Shown here in pieces: positions 5,736 to 8,403 of a DNA stretch of 8,403 bases; positions within the stretch are counted from its first letter, which is position 1; every line of letters begins with the position of its first letter. Origin of the DNA: DATFML01 sp964571225. Its GTDB lineage: Bacteria; Pseudomonadota; Gammaproteobacteria; DATFLG01. The stretch covers positions 1 through 8,403 of the forward strand of contig CAZNBB010000147.1 in the NCBI GenBank assembly GCA_964571225.1, read 5' to 3'. The notes beneath the pieces were generated by a model, which saw nothing but the letters and a program-made list of their open reading frames with translations, was not told the origin of the DNA and ran no database searches. The translations under genes were made by a program, and so were the position numbers.

Positions 5736-6083
5736 TCAACGCGCCACTGTCAGATCGGAGACCACACGGCGCACACCCGGGACGCCGCGGGCCAGAGTGA
5801 CGGCCCGGCGGGCAACCTGGGAGGCGGACACCGTACCGTGCAGGGTCACTACGCCACGGTAGGTGGAAACCCGGATGTCCATGGCATCAACCGTTGCATC
5901 GTGGACCAGGCGGGAGGTCACCGCTTCACTGATGTTGGCATCCGCCATGAACTGCTCGTGGCTGCGACCGTCCGCCGGATCGTAGCCCCCGCTGGGCGCG
6001 GTGCCCAGCACCAACGTGCCACAGCCGCCCAGCAGGGCCAGGGACAGCGAACCCGCCACCACTTTCATGAATTTTCTCAACAC
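5736..6083 (-). CDS. BON-domain lipoprotein
   Basis: A 115-residue predicted lipoprotein with one BON domain (about residues 46-115), a fold found in OsmY-like proteins and thought to bind membranes or phospholipids. The signal has a basic N-region (LRKFMK), a hydrophobic core and the lipobox LLGG-Cys21. Downstream are a short Gly/Pro linker, then ISEAVTSRLVHD, RVSTYRGVVTLHGTV and VPGVRRVVSDL, the typical BON helix-strand-glycine pattern. I chose the GTG at 6083 because GGGAG lies four bases upstream and it gives a normal basic N-region. The ATG at 6068 (110 residues) is possible but has no well-spaced site. A longer frame to 6152 begins inside the neighbouring palindrome and is unlikely. The gene is followed after 46 bases by asnO on the same strand, which suggests co-transcription and perhaps a shared osmotic or envelope stress role (inference). 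Confidence 0.85.
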   Translation of the reverse strand: MLRKFMKVVAGSLSLALLGGCGTLVLGTAPSGGYDPADGRSHEQFMADANISEAVTSRLVHDATVDAMDIRVSTYRGVVTLHGTVSASQVARRAVTLARGVPGVRRVVSDLTVAR

Positions 6084-6087
6084 CGCT

Positions 6088-6092
6088 CTCCC
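6088..6092 (-). promoter_or_regulatory. Ribosome binding site favouring the GTG start of the BON gene
   Basis: On the minus strand this reads GGGAG, four bases before the GTG at 6083 and nineteen before the ATG at 6068. The spacing supports the GTG start. Confidence 0.5.
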
Positions 6093-6113
6093 GTGCCATA
6101 TGCACCACCCGCC

Positions 6114-6166
6114 CGAAAAAGGGGTCGGTGACAAATGATTCTCATTTGTCACCGACCCCTTTTTCG
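6114..6166. repeat. Perfect 25-base-arm palindrome, also a likely two-way terminator
   Basis: Arms at 6114-6138 and 6142-6166 are exact reverse complements with a 3-base loop TTC. The core is GGGGTCGGTGACAAATGA. Each arm has a run of five A on its outer side, so a transcript from either direction gives a GC-rich stem ending in five U, as in an intrinsic terminator. It resembles a known kind of interspersed palindrome beginning AAAAAGGGGTC in gammaproteobacteria (from memory). The right arm holds the stop codon and last codons of hyuB, so it was probably inserted at that gene's end. It separates hyuB from the BON gene. Confidence 0.93.
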
Positions 6167-7713
6167 CCGTCGTCCTGTCCCCAGCCGCCGCCGCCCGGGG
6201 TACACAGGGTCAGCCTCTCCCCGGCGGCCAGGTGCAAAGTGACCTTGGGCGGCAGCACCTCGCTGCCGCGCCGGTTTTCGCCGGCCAGACCCGCCTCGCC
6301 CCCGCGCAGGCCCCAGGGCCGATGGCGGCGGCGCTCGGTGAGCAGGGTGACCGTGGTCGGCTCCAGGAACTCGAACTCCCGGACCAGTCCGTCCCCGCCC
6401 CGATGCAGTCCCCGCCCTCCGGAACCGCGGCGCAGACCGTACCGGCGCACCCGCACAGGGTAGGTCATCTCCAGCACTTCCACCGGTGTATTGCGGGTGT
6501 TGGTCATATGGCTCTGAACGCCGCTGAGCCCGTCCCGGTGCGGTCCGGCGCCCATGCCGCCGCCCGCGGTCTCGTAATAGTCCCAGGAGCGCTCGTCCGT
6601 GCGGGCGCCCATGGCCAGGTTGTTCATGGTGCCCTGGCTGGCGGCCGGCATACGGTCGGGCAGCGCCTGGGCCAGGGCGCCCAGCACCGCATCCACCACC
6701 CGGCTGCTGGTCTCCACGTTGCCGGCGGCCACCGCGGCGGGGCGGCGGGCATTCAACAAGCAGCCCTCCGGCGCATGCACGGTGAGGGGGCTGAAGGCGC
6801 CGGCGCATGCCGGCGTCTGCTCGGGCATCAGACAACGGAACGCGTAGTATACCCCCGCCGCCGCGACCGACAGGGGGCAGTTGATGTTGCCGGCCACCTG
6901 TTGGCCGGTGCCGGTGAAATCCACGTGGGCGCGGCCGTCGGCGATCTCCACCGCACACACGATGGGAATGTCCCGGTGCCCCATACCGTCGTCATCCATC
7001 AGGTCCCGGAACACGTAGCGGCCCGCAGGAACATCGCTCAGGGCGCTGGCCGCCAAGCGCTCACCATAGGCATTGAGTGCATCCAATGCCGCACTGTATG
7101 GCGCAGCCCCCATGGTCTCGGCCAGCTCGGCAAGACGGGCGACGCCGGCGCGGTTGGCGCTGATCTGGGCGGCAAAATCACCGCGCGCATGGGCCGGATT
7201 GGCGGTGGCGCCGGTAATGGAATCCAGCAACCGGTCATCCAGCGTGCCGCGGCGCAACAGGTAGGACGGGGCAATCACCATGCCTTCCTCCTGCAACGTG
7301 CGGGAAATGGGCATGGAGCCGGGCGTGCTGGCACCGATATCGGCATGGTGCGCCCGGTTGGCCACGAACCCGATGCAGGTGCGGGCCACGAACACCGGCG
7401 CGATGACCGTCACATCGGGAAGGTGCGTGCCGCCCAGGTAGGGATCGTTGACCACCACCATGTCCCCGGCCGACCACTGCTGGCCCTGCACCAGATCCGC
7501 CATGGCATAGGCCATGCTCCCCAGGTGCACGGGGATGTGCGCGGCCTGGGCGCACAGACGCCCTGCCGTATCGAATACCGCGCAGGAGAAGTCCAGACGA
7601 TCGCGAATATTGGGCGACAACGCGGCACGCCGCAGCACGGCACCCATCTCGTCGCACACCGCCTCGATGCGGCTTGAGAAGATACTGAGCTCGATCGGAT
7701 CCAACGGCTTCAC
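6142..7713 (-). CDS. hyuB: Hydantoinase B/oxoprolinase family subunit (HyuB-like)
   Basis: A 523-residue cytoplasmic enzyme subunit covering the full length of the hydantoinase B/5-oxoprolinase family. HyuB works with HyuA, which uses ATP to activate a cyclic or carbonyl substrate; family members act on N-methylhydantoin, 5-oxoproline, or in acetone and acetophenone carboxylation. The substrate here cannot be told. Motifs in order: LRRAALSPNIRDRLDFSCA (27-45), AAHIPVHLGSM (57-67), NDPYLGGTHLPDVT (89-102), NRAHHADIG (119-127), FTGTGQQVAGNINCPL (266-281), NVETSSRVVDAVLGAL (332-347), YYETAGGGMGAGPHRDG (379-395), HMTNTRNTPVEVLE (402-415), TPGGGGWG (505-512). The start is GTG at 7713, fitting the family's usual N-terminus; the ribosome binding site is poor (CTGGGG). 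The final EKGVGDK and the stop are encoded by the palindrome at 6114-6166, beyond the family's normal glycine-rich end. No hyuA adjoins it: upstream lies a gene-free stretch, then sodB. Confidence 0.94.
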   Translation of the reverse strand: MKPLDPIELSIFSSRIEAVCDEMGAVLRRAALSPNIRDRLDFSCAVFDTAGRLCAQAAHIPVHLGSMAYAMADLVQGQQWSAGDMVVVNDPYLGGTHLPDVTVIAPVFVARTCIGFVANRAHHADIGASTPGSMPISRTLQEEGMVIAPSYLLRRGTLDDRLLDSITGATANPAHARGDFAAQISANRAGVARLAELAETMGAAPYSAALDALNAYGERLAASALSDVPAGRYVFRDLMDDDGMGHRDIPIVCAVEIADGRAHVDFTGTGQQVAGNINCPLSVAAAGVYYAFRCLMPEQTPACAGAFSPLTVHAPEGCLLNARRPAAVAAGNVETSSRVVDAVLGALAQALPDRMPAASQGTMNNLAMGARTDERSWDYYETAGGGMGAGPHRDGLSGVQSHMTNTRNTPVEVLEMTYPVRVRRYGLRRGSGGRGLHRGGDGLVREFEFLEPTTVTLLTERRRHRPWGLRGGEAGLAGENRRGSEVLPPKVTLHLAAGERLTLCTPGGGGWGQDDGEKGVGDK

Positions 7714-7934
7714 CCCCAGTCTGCGGCGCCCATTGTACCCGTGGGCCCGCGGGTGCGCAGGCGAGGGGTGTATTGAAATATTCCCGGCGCTGCCCTATGC
7801 TCCTTTACCTTACCAATTTAGTCATATATTCGGCGTTCGCGGCGTTCCTGCCTCCAGCAAAAGGCGGCCTGCGCTGCTAACCTCCTACTAATCGAGGGAC
7901 GCCACCACTGCTTGCCGGCTGGTCGGCTGCTCGC

Positions 7935-7994
7935 CTAGGGAACCTCTGCACAGGCCACTGAAGCGGCGCTCACGGCGTTGCAAAGGCTCCCTAG
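7935..7994. mobile_element. Miniature inverted-repeat element with CTAG flanks
   Basis: A 52-base core (7939-7990) begins GGAACCTCTGCACAGGCC and ends in the reverse complement of GGAGCCTTTGCAACGCC: 10 of the first 12 terminal bases match. CTAG stands directly outside both ends (7935-7938 and 7991-7994), as expected for a 4-base target duplication. CTAG-like targets are known for IS5-type insertion sequences, so this may be an internally deleted relative or a small non-autonomous element. It has no coding capacity. Chance similarity is possible at this length. Confidence 0.5.
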
Positions 7995-8055
7995 GGGCCG
8001 GTTGGACCCAGGTCAGGGCAGGCATCAACCACGCGTTGCCGATGTGATGTCCCAG

Positions 8056-8086
8056 CTGACATGGCCGGGGCAGGCTACCGTATTAC
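8056..8086 (+). promoter_or_regulatory. Candidate sodB promoter
   Basis: CTGACA (8056-8061, five of six matches to the -35 consensus) and TATTAC (8081-8086, four of six to the -10) are separated by 19 bases, slightly long for a sigma-70 promoter. It would give a leader of about 108 bases, starting near a hairpin at 8094-8130. Seen by eye only. Confidence 0.28.
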
Positions 8087-8200
8087 GAAGACGCGTCAGC
8101 GACACCGGCCCGTGGGTCGACCGGCTGACGGCAGGCACGGGTCCCGCGGGATCCGACTGCGCGAGTTTCCATAACCACGCACGAAGAAAAGGAGGGCAAC

Positions 8201-8403
8201 ATGCCATTTGAACTTCCCCCACTGCCGTACGAGAAAAACGGTCTCGAGCCTCACATTTCCGCTGAGACTTTGGAGTATCACTACGGCAAGCACCACGCCA
8301 CCTACGTGACCAACCTGAACAACCTGACCAAGGGAACCGAGCACGAAAACGCTTCCCTGGAGGACATCAACGTCAAGACCAAGTCCGGCCCGATCTTCAA
8401 CAA
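8201..8403 (+). CDS. sodB: Iron superoxide dismutase, N-terminal part (cut by window edge)
   Basis: The first 67 residues of a cytoplasmic Fe-type superoxide dismutase, which converts superoxide to oxygen and hydrogen peroxide. The start MPFELPPLPYEKNGLEPHIS and the helix SAETLEYHYGKHHATYVTNLNNL closely match E. coli SodB. His27 in EYHYGKHH is the first metal ligand; the second helix ligand and the later Asp and His ligands lie beyond the window. The frame runs through GPIFN at the right edge without a stop. AAGGAGGG at 8189-8196 precedes the ATG by four bases, a strong ribosome binding site. The iron form, not the manganese form, is inferred from overall likeness; the residues that best separate them are outside the window. 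The gene points away from hyuB. Confidence 0.96.
   Translation, partial: MPFELPPLPYEKNGLEPHISAETLEYHYGKHHATYVTNLNNLTKGTEHENASLEDINVKTKSGPIFN

Larger units (their letters stand above)
7714..8200. other. Divergent gene-free region between hyuB and sodB
   Basis: No credible gene. It carries the hyuB promoter on one strand and the sodB promoter on the other. For hyuB, a TACAAT (minus strand, 7732-7737) lies 18 bases before the GTG but has no good -35. An AT-rich island at 7804-7830 (TTTACC, 15 bases, TATATT) could start transcription towards sodB. A miniature element with inverted ends occupies 7935-7994. A stronger sodB promoter candidate lies at 8056-8086, and its leader would begin with a hairpin CGTCAGC/GCTGACG (8094-8100 with 8124-8130). 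The part 7840-7930 shows nothing recognisable. Confidence 0.6.

Noticed and set aside
3704..5800. Long open frame of 698 codons on the plus strand
   Set aside because: It lies antisense to asnO, whose motifs are unmistakable. The translation is rich in His, Gln, Val and Gly as expected of a mirror frame in GC-rich DNA, with no domain.
5736..6152. BON gene start at 6152
   Set aside because: That start lies within the 6114-6166 palindrome and would place 23 non-signal residues before the lipoprotein signal. The GTG at 6083 has a ribosome binding site.
6232..7677. Open frame of 481 codons on the plus strand
   Set aside because: Antisense shadow of hyuB; no recognisable motif and the same mirror-frame composition.

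Overview
The window is GC-rich, and the genes look like those of a gammaproteobacterium. The CGFS glutaredoxin, the iron superoxide dismutase (first residues close to Escherichia coli SodB) and a probable enzyme for the osmolyte N-acetylglutaminylglutamine amide (NAGGN) would suit a salt-tolerant lineage such as the Chromatiales or a relative. That placement is an inference; there is no rRNA or other marker here.

Layout, left to right. (1) Positions 33-2284: a secreted YVTN-type beta-propeller protein (minus strand), about 640 bases without a gene, then a 93-residue secreted helical protein (minus) with a clear ribosome binding site and a terminator hairpin. CCGTG repeats in opposite orientation flank this pair. 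(2) Positions 2341-3046: a nested repeat array. A 9-base unit (TTCCGTGNN) is stacked in threes, the triplets are paired in a roughly 75-base module, and each module is joined to a small palindrome. The composite is tandemly repeated at exactly 160 bases in the two youngest units. (3) Positions 3073-3461: grxD (minus) with a textbook terminator. (4) Positions 3462-3901: no gene, but a pair of inverted palindromic repeats. (5) Positions 3902-7713, all minus strand: hyuB-like hydantoinase/oxoprolinase subunit, then a BON-domain lipoprotein, then a NAGGN-type glutamine amidotransferase. A perfect 25-bp-arm palindrome lies between hyuB and the BON gene and supplies the last codons of hyuB. (6) Positions 7714-8200: no gene, but a 52-bp miniature element with terminal inverted repeats flanked by CTAG. 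(7) From 8201: the start of sodB (plus), cut by the window edge.

Functionally, grxD (iron-sulfur handling) and sodB (superoxide removal) belong to iron and oxidative-stress physiology. The BON lipoprotein and the amidotransferase could share an osmotic or envelope stress role and may be co-transcribed (52 bases or less between them). Two enzymes lack their usual partners: the amidotransferase has no NAGG synthetase beside it, and HyuB has no HyuA. I found no phage, transposase, CRISPR, tRNA, rRNA or defence genes. The most unusual content is the repeat architecture: at least five families of small repeat in 8.4 kb, concentrated in the gaps around grxD, asnO, hyuB and sodB.
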